Of a stretch of DNA of 64,000 nt, positions 24,216 to 33,962 are shown one piece after another; within the stretch, counting starts at the first letter, position 1, and each line of letters starts with the position of its first letter. The DNA is taken from assembly GCA_013399305.1 (NCBI GenBank), contig VXAI01000035.1:877015-941014 (forward strand). The letters run 5' to 3'. This DNA comes from Rostratula benghalensis. Taxonomy: Eukaryota; Chordata; Aves; Charadriiformes; Rostratulidae. The notes under the pieces were generated by a model that was not told the DNA's origin, ran no database searches, and saw only the letters and a program-made list of their open reading frames with translations. Made by a program: the position numbers and the translations under genes.

Positions 24216-25105
24216 TAGTTTCATGTAATTTGTTGATTTCCCTTCCCAGCAATAGTGGGAGGCTTCTAACACAAGGCCTCATTTTCAGCGGTGGTATTTG
24301 ACGTAATTCTGCTGATTTCATTAACTTACACTCTGATTTGCACCCCATTTCTTTCAATCAAGTCGATCACAACGATTGATTGACTGGGAAAATAGGTTTC
24401 ATCGTCCTTAGTCTCCAAATTGAATGGTTGTAGCTGTCGGATTATGCTAATCCTGGCGGTATCTTCCTTCGGCTGATTTGCTTTGCTGAACAGAACCGCC
24501 CTCGTCGTGTCCTCCTCCTGCTGCCCCCACAAATTAGGGGATTAAGTGAAGAGGTGCTTGAGCTTAGCTCGCGATTGATACACATGGTTATGCAAATTGT
24601 GAAGGAAATCATGAGATTCTTGAAACTTAGCTCGAATATTGGACATCTCCAGCGTGAGAGCACACAGCAAATAGCAATAGATAGCGGAACTAGGGCCCGG
24701 TTATAGCAAAAAAATAGTGTTCCTGAGCCCATTTTCTTTAACTCCGCTCAGGGACAACAAACTCATCCTTTCTAGGCTGTTGTGCAAGACACACGAAACG
24801 TGAATCCTCCTTCTCCTTCTCAGCTTGCCAATAAAAAACTCCACACCAACCGAAAGGGGTGACAAGTGGTGACAGGCAGGATGATTGTCTTCTCCTTGTG
24901 CTGGATTTTCTTAGTGCTGTCGCTGCGGTTTCTGTTCCTTATCAATAAGGAACCTGTGAGCAGGTGGAGGGAAACGAGTGCGTTTTAAACACAGGGAGGA
25001 GGCAGTACCTTGTGTGATACATACACAAAGGGTAAATAAACTACAGCATTTACATTCAGACATGGCAGGAGAAAGACTCAACAAAATGGCTCTGTCATCT
25101 ACCAC
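24216..25105. promoter_or_regulatory. Candidate conserved developmental enhancer, CpG-retaining
   Basis: About 900 bases with an unusual number of CpGs for a region outside a CpG island (TCGATC, AACGATT, GTCGGA, GGCGGT, TTCGGC, ACCGCCCTCGTCGTG, CTCGCGATT, CTCGAATA, GATAGCGGAA, GCCCGG, ACGAAACG, ACCGAAAGG, GTCGCTGCGG). They are mixed with homeodomain and bicoid/OTX-type sites (ATTATGCTAATCC, CAAATTAGGGGATTAAG, TGATTGATTG) and an octamer-like ATGCAAAT (TTATGCAAATTG near 24590). No open frame carries a known protein motif. The combination fits a constrained non-coding element, but conservation is inferred. Confidence 0.4.
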
Positions 25106-25109
25106 TGGC

Positions 25110-26640
25110 TACAGGGGAGACTCAGTGTGTGATTAAATAATGAATAAAATATTATCACAAATGATAATGTTATACTGTAAATAATTCCATTTGTTTACCC
25201 TACTCTGGCATTGAAGTTCATCTCCCTTGGAGACTTCTTTGACTTTTGATGCTGTTTTGCTTTGCATATGCTTGATTTTTTTTCCCCCCTTTCTTTCCAC
25301 AGAACCTTTATAAGGGTTTGGGAACTGAAAGAACTAAGTGAATAATTCACAGCAAATAATTTCTTGGTTGAATTTAGTATCTTTATTTCTGTAAAACAGC
25401 CCTACACATGTTATGTATGTTTTGCACTAATTTATTGTTAAATTAGTTTTAAGTATGAATTCCCCTCTAGCCACCATCCTTCCATTTTTATGAAAAGAAT
25501 AAAAAAAACCAGTCTGGAAATAGTTGATTTTTAAAATGAGTTTATTTGTGACTGGAGAAATGTGTATTGGTTTTGTTTCCTGCTTGGATGACTGCAGTGT
25601 TGCTACTGGTATAAATATGTCCAAACATAATATTAGGCATTGCAAATCTCAATTTATAAGTTTATTTTTCTTAATTCATATTTAAGCTAAGTCTGATCAC
25701 TCAAATGCTTTAGAAAGGGAACACGAGGCAGCCAGAAGAGATCTGTGTTTTCCTCTAGAGAAATCATAGTGAGGAATATATTTTAAAGAAGAAATTGTGC
25801 AATTTGTATTAATGGGTCTTATTCGACTTTTTCTTTGGAAAGTAGTATTTTTTGGAGCTGACTGCTGCATAAAATAGTAAATTATTCTTTCAGTGGATGG
25901 AGGAGGTGGGCGTGTGTATTATGGATGTAAATCCAGACTAATGTTTATATCTGAATATTAATCTAAAGATTGGAATTTACTGTAAGAGTGTGTGGTGGCT
26001 GCTACAGTGATGCAATGCATTTTATTGGGCAGTTTCTCCAAAATCCCTCTTAACTTACTGTGTTGGTCTGGGAATCATAAAGAAAATGTTGATCATATTT
26101 GCTTCTGATAGATATGGAAACTCTGTTGTACCAACAGTCCCAGAACTTCCCTCCCCATCCCCTTCTTCTGCTTGAGGTGGAAGGAACCTGGAGCATTGGG
26201 ACCAGCAGGGACACAAGGCACCACGATCTACTTAGTGTCACCCCAGCAAAGAATTATTTTAATTCTTGACTACAGGGTATGAGAAGGAAACCTCCAGAAA
26301 GAAAGATCTTCTTTGTAGTGCAGCTAAGGGTCCAAAGCATTCTCTGTGGGTTTGAAAGATGGCAAGTCAAGTCATGCTGCCTGATCTCCTTCTAGATGGT
26401 GCCACTGTTGAAACACCAGCTACATCACTTCACTGGGCTGTTTGGTAAAATTGGGGTAGTTACACCCGCATCGAGTTCCAGCCACGGATGGGAAGTGTAA
26501 AGCAAAAACATCGTGACATAAAAAATGAGGATGTTTTTCAGTGCATATGAGACTTGCAGTATTCCTGGGCATGTATTTGATTACATATATCTCTGTCTCA
26601 ACTAAAACAGACATCAGAGGAGTTTTTGGTTTTTCTTTTT
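25110..26640. other. Non-coding AT-rich stretch
   Basis: No gene or repeat family is recognised. TTTATT/ATTTAT-rich sequence, possibly including minor conserved patches. Open frames are below 75 codons. Confidence 0.5.
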
Positions 26641-26642
26641 AG

Positions 26643-26749
26643 GTGCCAGCAGCAGATGTGTGTCCTGCCTGAGAAAGCCAGGAGTTTCCTAATGTCATAA
26701 CGCAGAAGGAAAAATCCAGGCCCGAGCTGCGATGAAGGAATACGACAGG
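26643..26749 (+). other. Candidate exon (splice-bounded), 107 nt
   Basis: A strong acceptor (T-rich tract ending TTTTTAG at 26642) and a consensus donor (ACAGG|GTGAGT at 26750) bound 107 bases. All upstream frames contain stops. An ATG at 26732 opens a frame that leaves the exon at a codon boundary (M-K-E-Y-D-R). This looks like a 5'UTR exon carrying a start codon, or a lncRNA exon. It lies 3.5 kb upstream of the CpG island in + orientation. I do not recognise the peptide. Chance splice-site pairs do occur in 64 kb, hence the low confidence. Confidence 0.3.
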
Positions 26750-27009
26750 GTGAGTCAAATTCCTCTTTTTGGCAGAGGCAAAACTTTCTTAGATGTTTGC
26801 ACCGATCCTTGCCTGGAAGTTAGGTGTCTGGGAGTTTTGAAGGTTCGGGGAGAACCATCAGTGAAGGTGGGTTTGGTTTCCTCCTAGGAATTTTGGGTTG
26901 AGTAGGCACCATAACCTGAGGCATTCTCAGCCATGCCTGTCGGCTGAAGGAAGACTGCAGCTCAGATGTGAGGCCTTTTTCATTCCTGACTCTGGAGACC
27001 TTTGAAATC

Positions 27010-27600
27010 CAGAATCAATAGAATTGGAGGGATTTGAAGGGATCTCTGGAGATCATCTAGTCCAATCACCTGCCCAGCAGGTTCACCTATAGCAGGTTGC
27101 ACAGGAACGCATCCCACTGGGGTTTGAATATCTCCAGAGATGGAGACTCCACAACTTCTCTGGGCAGCCTCTTCCAGGGCTCTGGCACCCTCAAAGTATA
27201 AAGGTTTTTCCACATGTTGAGACAGAATTTCCTGTGTTCCATTTTGTGCCTGTTGCCCCTTGTCCTGTCACCAGGCACCACTGAAAAGAGTCTGGCCCCA
27301 TCCTCTTGACACCTGCCCTTTAGATATTGATAAGCATCGATGAGATTCCCTCCCAGTCTTCTCCAGGCTGAAGAGACCCAGATCTCTCAGCCTTTCCTCG
27401 TCAGAGATTCTCCAGTCCCCTCATCATCTTCATTGTCCTCCACTGGACTCTCTCCTGTAGTTCCCTGTCCTCCTTGCACAGGCTCAGAACTGGACACAGT
27501 ACTCCATGTGTGGCCTCTCCAGGGCAGCGTAGAGTGGGAGAATGACCTCCCTCAACCTGCTGGTCACGCTGTTTTTGATACACCCCAACCTTCTGTTGAA
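27010..27600 (-). mobile_element. CR1 LINE 3' fragment, about 590 bp
   Basis: Minus-oriented. The 3' end near 27010 shows 'GGAGATCATCTAGTCCAATC'. The ORF2 C-terminus on the minus strand reads '[20 protein letters not shown]' at 27087-27281, then '[20 protein letters not shown]' further in (27484-27600). It is of the same type as the copy at 1236-2409 ('VESPSLE' rather than 'AVDAPSLE'). Frames are broken. 5'-truncated. Confidence 0.94.
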
Positions 27601-28225
27601 TGCACCCCATTCCATGGCAGGCAGTAGTTTGTTTCCAAGCCCAACAGGACGCGACGCATGTAAGGAACTGGCAGTTTGCTCTGCTTTGAGTGCACAAGCC
27701 AAAGTCTCTGCATGCAGGGAGACCTCAATACCAACGTCAGGACGTGAAGATAGAATGCTAGAAATATTTTTTTTTTCTTAATGTTTCATTACAGTATGGG
27801 GCTTTTTGAGCTGCAATTAAAGGAGCCACTGAGATGAGCTGGATAACGGTGAAGCAGGACAGAGTCCACGCTGCCTGCTTCCCTCTTGTCTCAGAGCAGC
27901 GTTTGCTGTAGCTGCCGGGTGGTGTGGCAGGGAAATCTTCTCCTCCTCATTTCCATTTCAAACTCTGCCTGCTCGGAGATGAGTACAATCAGTCCCTCGC
28001 TGCAGTTGTGCACTGCAGCATCTTTGCTCCTGCTCCCTCTCTCGGGGCTCGCTCCTTTGCTGGCCCAGCTGTTTGTGGCTCTCTCCGCTTCCCAGCTGAC
28101 TCACAGGCGCTGGAGCTCCGACTGGGAGCACTCCAGTGCTCTCTTATTTAGAGGCACTTATCCAGCTTTTATTTTATATTAATTTTTTTTTTCTGAGACA
28201 TCTGCGTTTTAGGGAATGGAAATGA
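27601..28225. promoter_or_regulatory. Upstream flank of the CpG-island region with AP-1 and TATA-like words
   Basis: No gene is recognised. Within it, 28098-28155 carries a consensus AP-1 site (TGACTCA), a perfect 7-bp inverted repeat with 2-nt spacer (GAGCACT at 28126-28132, AGTGCTC at 28135-28141), and an AT-rich 'CTTATTTAGAGG' just after it. This could be an alternative tissue-specific promoter upstream of the island. It is inferred from motifs alone. Confidence 0.22.
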
Positions 28226-28855
28226 ATGTCTCTTGCATATAGATCTCTTTCAGGCGTCTTCTGCAAGCCTTTCCCGGTTCCGTATCTGGGTGTTTGGATG
28301 GGATTGCAGATAAGCATTTGTGCTTTCCGTGCTCTCGGTGCAGATACCCATCCTTCTGCTCGCTCTTGGGGGTTTTTTGAGAGCCTTCCCAAAGCTCGGA
28401 GCGTTCATCACACCAACAGCAAGCTTCTGAACCCAACCAATCCTCCTGTCCTGTCTCTAGCAAGTATTTTTGCTAAAAGCGGGCAGGAATCTGTACTGGA
28501 GTTGGAAGCCAAGCACCGACCTCTCAAAATCCTGCCTTGTACCCAAATCACAAGCTGTGGCTTTAATCCGGTCTCTGTGGGAACCCCTGGGAGTTCCTAC
28601 CAAACTTCTCCCTCCAAAACCAGGCAAGAAGGCAACAGTGAGAAAGCTGATGAGGCCTCAAAGTCAGAAACACCAGCATTTCACACTGGAAGGATGCAGG
28701 GTTTGAGATTTGATCAATATTTTTGCCGACAATTGAATTTCTCTCACAGATGTGGTGGGATTGGAGAAGGTCGGGCAGAGAGACTGCAGGCCCAGTGCTG
28801 GTTTCTAGCCCTGGTTCCTCTTTCCATCCACACCCCCATCCCAGAAAAGAAATAG
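28226..28855 (+). CDS. Unrecognised 209-codon open frame
   Basis: This is the longest gap-free ORF of the window. It is open from an ATG with a poor Kozak context (T at -3), preceded by an overlapping out-of-frame ATG 4 bases upstream that ends quickly. The product would be Ser/Pro/Arg-rich, with no signal peptide, membrane segment or known motif. The DNA is moderately CpG-rich and lies 1.3 kb upstream of the CpG island. With many thousand stop-to-stop intervals in six frames, one ORF of this size is not far from chance expectation. It could be an exon of a lncRNA or an alternative 5' exon. Confidence 0.13.
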   Translation: MSLAYRSLSGVFCKPFPVPYLGVWMGLQISICAFRALGADTHPSARSWGFFESLPKARSVHHTNSKLLNPTNPPVLSLASIFAKSGQESVLELEAKHRPLKILPCTQITSCGFNPVSVGTPGSSYQTSPSKTRQEGNSEKADEASKSETPAFHTGRMQGLRFDQYFCRQLNFSHRCGGIGEGRAERLQAQCWFLALVPLSIHTPIPEKK

Positions 28856-28859
28856 AGTG

Positions 28860-29385
28860 GAAGAAACTCAACGTAAGAAGGGCAATCAGGGTCCACCTCA
28901 ATCACATAATCAATAGGGTATTTGATGGCTTTATTCATCTTTTATCACCCCTGAGTTACGGACAGCAAAATGTCTGAGGCAACCGTGGTCAAATGGCTCG
29001 AGGTTTGCATCAAAGCAGGTTATTAAGCAGGAAGGGCTATCACTGCTGCAATAAATGTCTGACTCGGCAGGGCTGCTATGAGATTGGGGGCAGGAAAAAT
29101 GGTTTAGTCCAATGTGTGGGGGTCACACTGACAAAAGGTTAACACCCCGTCACACGGCAGTAGTCACCGAACTCAGCAGCTGTGAACACCTCCAGCGAGG
29201 TTCCCTCTCCTAGGAGACACAGGACCACAGATGCTTTAATGGTCTTACCTATGAGGGAATATCTAAGGCAGCTTAAGGCTCGTTCTCCAGCTATTACGAG
29301 CTTGATCTCCTAGAATGAGACCAGAACTTTAATCGCTCTCTCTCACTGCTGTGGTTTGCAAGCTCACACCTGAATTTCTTCTTTG
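28860..29385. other. Non-coding stretch upstream of the CpG island
   Basis: No recognised feature. CpG content is moderate and rises toward the island. Confidence 0.45.
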
Positions 29386-29389
29386 CCAG

Positions 29390-29450
29390 GGATTAGTTTT
29401 GCTGTTTGGTGACATCCCCATTGGAAGGGAGGACAAGAACAAGAAGACAG
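29390..29450 (+). other. Candidate exon (splice-bounded), 61 nt
   Basis: Acceptor TTTCTTCTTTGCCAG (ending 29389) and donor AAGACAG|GTACCT (29451) enclose 61 bases. One frame is open (begins GGA TTA GTT, ends with one extra base, so phase 0 in and phase 1 out). The encoded 20 residues start hydrophobic (GLVLLFG) and end charged (REDKNKKT). The entry phase fits the exit phase of the candidate exon at 26643-26749. Not recognised. It may be chance. Confidence 0.25.
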
Positions 29451-29683
29451 GTACCTGCAGACAGACAGTAATTCTCCTTCCAGAGCGCTGCCCAGCCACC
29501 CCGTCACCTGCTGGCAGAGCAGGGTGAAGTCAGAGCTTCCCGGAGAAATACTGAACATCAGACTGCGAACAAAACGTGAAGTTTGATCTACTGCGATGAT
29601 CAACTGCCACAGAAAAGTATTTCTGCCTTCAAAGTCCGTTTTCAAGCAGGAAGAGCAGGCACCTACCCTTCCTCCCTGCACAG

Positions 29684-29946
29684 GAGAGGCAGCAGCCAGG
29701 AAGCAAACCTCTGGTGGGACAGCCAGGCCAGAACCACCGAGGAAAAGAAGTCCACGTGGGAAGGAAGTGCAAGGCCACGCATCCCAGTGGGGCCAGAACA
29801 CCTTTAGGGTCTACGCTTCATCTGAGGCACCTACCTCTGGTGGCCAAAGGCACCTCAGTCTTCACAGTTACTGCCTGTTTGGCTACCCCTGGAGAGGAAC
29901 GATGCTGCCTGGTCTGGGCGATGCTTCAAGCATCCCATGCCCCAAG
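29684..29946 (+). other. Candidate exon or open stretch, 263 nt
   Basis: A good acceptor (CCCTTCCTCCCTGCACAG, ending 29683) opens a stretch that stays in frame with the preceding candidate exon (phase 1) and has no stop until 30114. A possible weaker donor is CCCAAG|GTCAGC (29947). The translation is Gly/Ser/Arg-rich and not recognised. GC is high here, so open frames are easy to get by chance: the two frames at 29596-30114 and 29714-30157 are both open. Confidence 0.18.
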
Positions 29947-30050
29947 GTCAGCTTTTGGCTTTACCCCCCTGTCACCAAACCAGTCCTCCTGCCACCACCA
30001 GCACGCTGGAATGACTTTCCCTGGAACCCCCGACCGGCCCTTGGGGCACA

Positions 30051-30092
30051 AGGAAAGAAGGAGGGAAGGAAGGGAGGAAGGAAGGAAAGAAA
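30051..30092. repeat. (GGAA)n-type purine repeat
   Basis: Imperfect AGGA/GGAA units over about 40 bases just upstream of the CpG island. GGAA tracts can bind ETS proteins, but this is a plain low-complexity tract by sequence. Confidence 0.85.
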
Positions 30093-30179
30093 CAGCAGCC
30101 TGGGGAGCATTTGACGGTGAGAAGGGGTGTAAGAAGGGGGCTGCCGGGGGTGGGTAGCGTTGAGGGAGGACACAGGGGG

Positions 30180-31135
30180 GAGACCAGCGAGTTGGGAGCC
30201 GCGGGCCCGCACTCGCCCTCCCCGGGGGCACCGAGCCCGGAGTAAGAAAGCCGGGGAAAGGCGGTCGAGGGGAGGCGGCTGCCGCTCGGGAGGGGGCCGG
30301 TGCTCCTGGCCCGGGATGGGATGGGGAGGGGGGGATCCTGCCGGGCGGCGCCTCCTGTCCCGGGGCCGGGCCGGGCTGGGCCGGGGGGGCTCTGAGGCGC
30401 GGGTGCGGCGCGCCCCGCTATTAGGGGGAATGCGGTAGCGCGGTGGCTGCAGGGGAGCGGGGCCGCCGCCGCTGCGCGCAGAGCGCCGCGGGTCCGCTCA
30501 CCGGGGAGCCGCGTCCGCCGGCGCAGGCTGCGCGCCCAACCGCGGGAGCGCAGCAGAGGAGAGGGGAGGAAAGGGGGCGCGCAGCCCTCCGCCGGCAGAG
30601 GAGGATGAGCGGGGCGCTGCGGGGAGCGGCGCCGGCTGCAGGTAGGAGGAGGAGGAGGAAGCGGTGAGGAGGCGCGGGGCTGCGCGGGGACGGCCGCGGG
30701 GCTGCGCGGAGGCGGGGGGAGTCACCCGTGGTATTCTCGCCCCCCTTCATCCTCCGCGCTGCCGCCTTGCGCAGGTGTAGCGGGGGGGGGGGGATCCCGG
30801 TTTTCTGCGGGAGCCGCTGCTGGGGCGGCCGCGCCCGCGTAACTCGGTGCGGAGGGAAAAGCGCAAAGTTTTGTGTGCCGGGAGGGAGGCGCTGGGGAGG
30901 CAGCGGAGGAGCCGCCGAGGAGGAGGCGGGGAGGGATGCCCGGCCGGCCCGGTGCCTCCGCGTCTGGCAGCGAGCGCGAAGTCGGCGAGAACTGCGCGAT
31001 CGGGACGTGCGGAGCGGGGAGATGCGAACCGCGGCTCTGCGCGGGGAACCCGCCGCTGCGGTGGCGTGTGGAATAATTTAACACTTCCAGAGCCGGGCAA
31101 GACCAACTTGGAGCTGTCGTGAGCATCTCCGCGGC
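30180..31135. promoter_or_regulatory. Large CpG island, promoter of an unidentified gene
   Basis: About 950 bases of very GC-rich DNA with CpG near its expected frequency (for example 'GCGGTGGCTGCAGGGGAGCG', 'GCCGCCGCTGCGCGCAGAGC', 'CGGGCCGGGCCGGGCTGGGC'), in sharp contrast with the CpG-poor flanks. It contains GC-box-like words (GAGGCGGGGGGA near 30710, GAGGCGGGGAGG near 30922), NRF1-like GCTGCGCGCAG (30473-30483), a 12-G run (30782-30793) and many potential G-quadruplex tracts. There is no clear TATA box, as usual for CpG-island promoters with dispersed starts. It is the only island in the window and therefore the best anchor for a gene start. Splice donors exist on both strands (+ at 30642, - at about 30497), so direction is unresolved. 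Candidate + exons upstream slightly favour +. Confidence 0.85.
30443..30641 (+). other. Candidate first exon in the CpG island
   Basis: An ATG at 30605 with A at -3 (GAGGAGGATGAG) begins a frame M-S-G-A-L-R-G-A-A-P-A-A, followed at 30642 by a donor (GGCTGCAG|GTAGGA). The same frame is open upstream from about 30425. No downstream partner exon is recognised within the remaining 33 kb, which would imply a very long first intron. Alternatively the exon is entirely 5'UTR. On the minus strand, a donor CCCCG|GTGAGC near 30497 offers a competing model. The peptide is not recognised. Confidence 0.25.
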
Positions 31136-31317
31136 CGTAGTGGGAAAGAACGTGAGACACCGGTTTCTTTCTTATTTTTGTGTGTGTGCGTGACTCCTGA
31201 GCGGGGATTTCTCGGCATCCACCTCTGCCTGCGCAGCCCGCAAGGAGCAACTTGCTCCAGCTTTCCTCTCTTGGTTTAATATTTGCCACCCGAATAAATA
31301 TTTTGTCGCCCTTCAGC

Positions 31318-31338
31318 TTTTTTTTTTTTTTTTTTTTT
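31318..31338. repeat. Poly-T tract (21 nt)
   Basis: Uninterrupted T run just beyond the CpG island. Simple repeat. Confidence 0.9.
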
Positions 31339-31339
31339 C

Positions 31340-33585
31340 CCTTCCCTTCAACTCCTTCTTATAATGTAGGTGATTAATCAGATAGGTGGGTGGCCAATTA
31401 GGCATAACCTTGTAGGAAAATAATTAAGCAAGGATATATGGGGTTTGCCTAGTGATGTGATACAGCATACACCCAGGTTTTTTAGCAGCTCTTTCACCAC
31501 TGTGTGCAAATTCAGCGTGTTCTTGATTTTGAATGAAAATCCAAGTCTAATGACAAATACATGGCAGCTTTATAGTAAAATAAAGGTGGGGGGGGGGAGG
31601 GAGGAGGAATAGAGAGAGGCTGGGTTTTTTTCTGGTCAGTCACAAAATGTTTTTCTCCCTTTTAAATGTGGTCTTTCTAGTGCTGCTGGTTACTGTGAAT
31701 GTTTGGTTTGGAGAAATGAATTTCATTTTGGTGCCCTAGGAGTCTCATGAGAAGAGGTGCACTCCGATGTCTTTTGAGGATAGTGATTGTAACTGATCTT
31801 GTTAAATAATGCTATTATTAAATGAGTGCAAATTGAAGCAGATTTATTTTTCATTGCCCACAAGTTGTGTTTCTGAGCTAAATTTCTTTTTATGCCTAGA
31901 GAGGCTTTTGCACTGCAGTATTACAATACAGCCATATTAAAAAGGTCCTTGGAGCAAATAACCCTCTAATGCTGCAGCGATGTTTTCAGTAGCCTTCAGT
32001 AGTTCTATGGGAAATAATTATGTTGGATTTAAGCAATCTGGGCTGAATTGATTGTGCCTTTTTAATTGTGGTGTTAAACTGCTCGTAGGTATTCAGGCGA
32101 GTGGTTAATCTAAACCCAAAATATAAAAAGAGCCCCAAACCCAAAGCTTTAATCTGAATTAAATAATTTTTCTCTCTTTGCAACAGGTCCTTCTCATATC
32201 TTTTTTTATTTTTTTATTTCCCCCCTTCCTTTTTCCTTTAACTGACAGTGAGGTCTCCTGCTTGATTGTATTTCCTTAACTAAGTAGAGTGCTGATTCTG
32301 TTCTGGTGATGTGCAGTGGTCCATGATACCATCATTCCCTTCTGTGTATGGTATACTCTGTGATGCTGCAAGGAAGGAAGGCACTAGAGATAAAAGGGAA
32401 AAAGATGCCCGAGGTTGATGGTGTTGGCAAATTGAGTGATGAAGGCTGCTTCTGAGGAACCCCGACATGTTTTAGATGGTGGTTTCTGTGGGATGGAAAG
32501 CTGAAATCACAGCACGTATCCTTCAGTGATCTCCCACCAAATCCTCTGGTGCGTACTTAGAAGGTGTGAAAAGCAGGCATTGAACTAAGCTGCTTACTTT
32601 CTAATGTCAATATTTGGTGCTAAAAATTTAATTTTGAGTGGAAGACAAGCAGGTTGCTTACTTCTCTCTAGCTGCAGCTCTTCATTACTGTTTTTTGTTT
32701 GCTCTAGTAAACAGACACGTATCTCTTAAAATGGAATTAAATGTATAAACTGCTTGAAAACCAGGGAGGGGGAGAGAGGATGACTCTGTTTGAAATAAGT
32801 AAAAACTTAAACTGCCGTGCTGCTGGCTGGCTGAAGTACAGCTTTGGCCTGGTTGCTCACTCAGTGCCCCCAGCAAACCCCCGTGTCCAGCACCCTCCTC
32901 TCCTGGGCTGGAGGATGGAAGTGCTTGGGGTGACTTGCAGGGTGACGCCTGCTTGACTGACAGACGCTTATTGCAGAGCGGCACCCGGTGCTCTCTGGTT
33001 TTGCCTCTATAATGATATCCTCCAGCAAGCTGACAGAGAATTAAAATGTTTACAGTCAGGTTTTGGAAGGGTTCATCAGGATGCAGAGGGGAGGGCAGGG
33101 AAATCCTTCCATTTTTAGCTCTCTCTAATCCCAAGCTTCTGTTCCTGTAGTCATGCTAATTTTTTATTGATTGTTGTGGCAGTGACTACTGTGTTTCAGA
33201 GCACAGTACTGCAAACGTCTCCACTCCAGATAGAGTAGTCTTTAAAAAAAAATGAAAGTGGGAAGGGAGGAGTGGCTGAAAGAGGCCAGAAAGACTCTTG
33301 TCTTTTTTCAGGTTTCTTGTGAAACTGAGGCCATTGATGAATGGTTGTACACTTCTGAAATTACATCTCAGCTTTCAGTCCTGTGTTTCCTGTAGAAATG
33401 CCAGGTAATCTTGAGCATCCTTATCGTAAGGATTCACACTTTGGTGCTCTCCACCCCAAGCCTGTTTCTCTACTGGAGTCAAACTGTGGGAACATATGGT
33501 TGAAGGAGGGTATCATTTCCCATGTTGATGTCAACTACTGTGTGCAAAAAAGAGCTGAGCTGGAGTCAGGACTGGCACCCAGATC
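31340..33585. other. AT-rich non-coding DNA downstream of the island
   Basis: No exon is recognised. Homeodomain-type sites (CCAATTAGGC, AATAATTAAGC at about 31394-31428, AATAATTATG at about 32010) suggest possible enhancer patches. A 10-G run lies at 31588-31597. The 149-codon minus frame at 32685-33134 carries no known motif. Confidence 0.4.
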
Positions 33586-33962
33586 CATAGAATCACAGAA
33601 TGATTAGAGTTGGAAGGGACCTGAAAGATCATCAAGTTCCAACCCCCCCTGCCCTCCACCTCCCACCAGACCAGGTTGCTCAACACTCCATCCAGCCTGG
33701 CCTTGAACCCTTCCAGGGGTGAGGCAGCCACAACTTCTCTGGGCAACCTGTTCCAGTGTCTCACCATCCTCAAAGGAAAGAATTTCTTTCTGGTATCGAC
33801 TCTAAATCTTCCCTCTTTCAGTTTTAGCCATTACTCATTGTCCTATCACTCAACTCCCTGATCAAGAGTCCCTCCCCAGCTCTCCTGTAGCCCCCTTTAG
33901 GTACTGGAAGGCTGCTATAAGTTCTCCCCGAAGCCTTCTCTTCTCCAGGCTGAACAACCCCA
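33586..33962 (-). mobile_element. CR1 LINE 3' fragment, about 375 bp
   Basis: Minus-oriented. From the 3' end it reads 'AGAATCACAGAATGATTAGA', 'GTTGGAAGGGACCTGAAAGA', 'CCTCCCACCAGACCAGG', 'CAACTTCTCTGGGCAACC' and then 'TTCTCCAGGCTGAACAACCC'. On the minus strand 33531-33773 gives 'RHWNRLPREVVAASPLEGFK'. Typical 5'-truncated CR1. Confidence 0.95.

Noticed and set aside
30421..31289. Overlapping long ORFs in all frames of the CpG island (for example 180 codons on the minus strand, 117 on the plus)
   Set aside because: GC-rich DNA has few stops. The products are Ala/Arg/Pro/Gly-rich without domains, and frames shadow each other. The minus-strand 'LLLLL' signal-peptide-like run is just the complement of a GGAGGAGGA tract.
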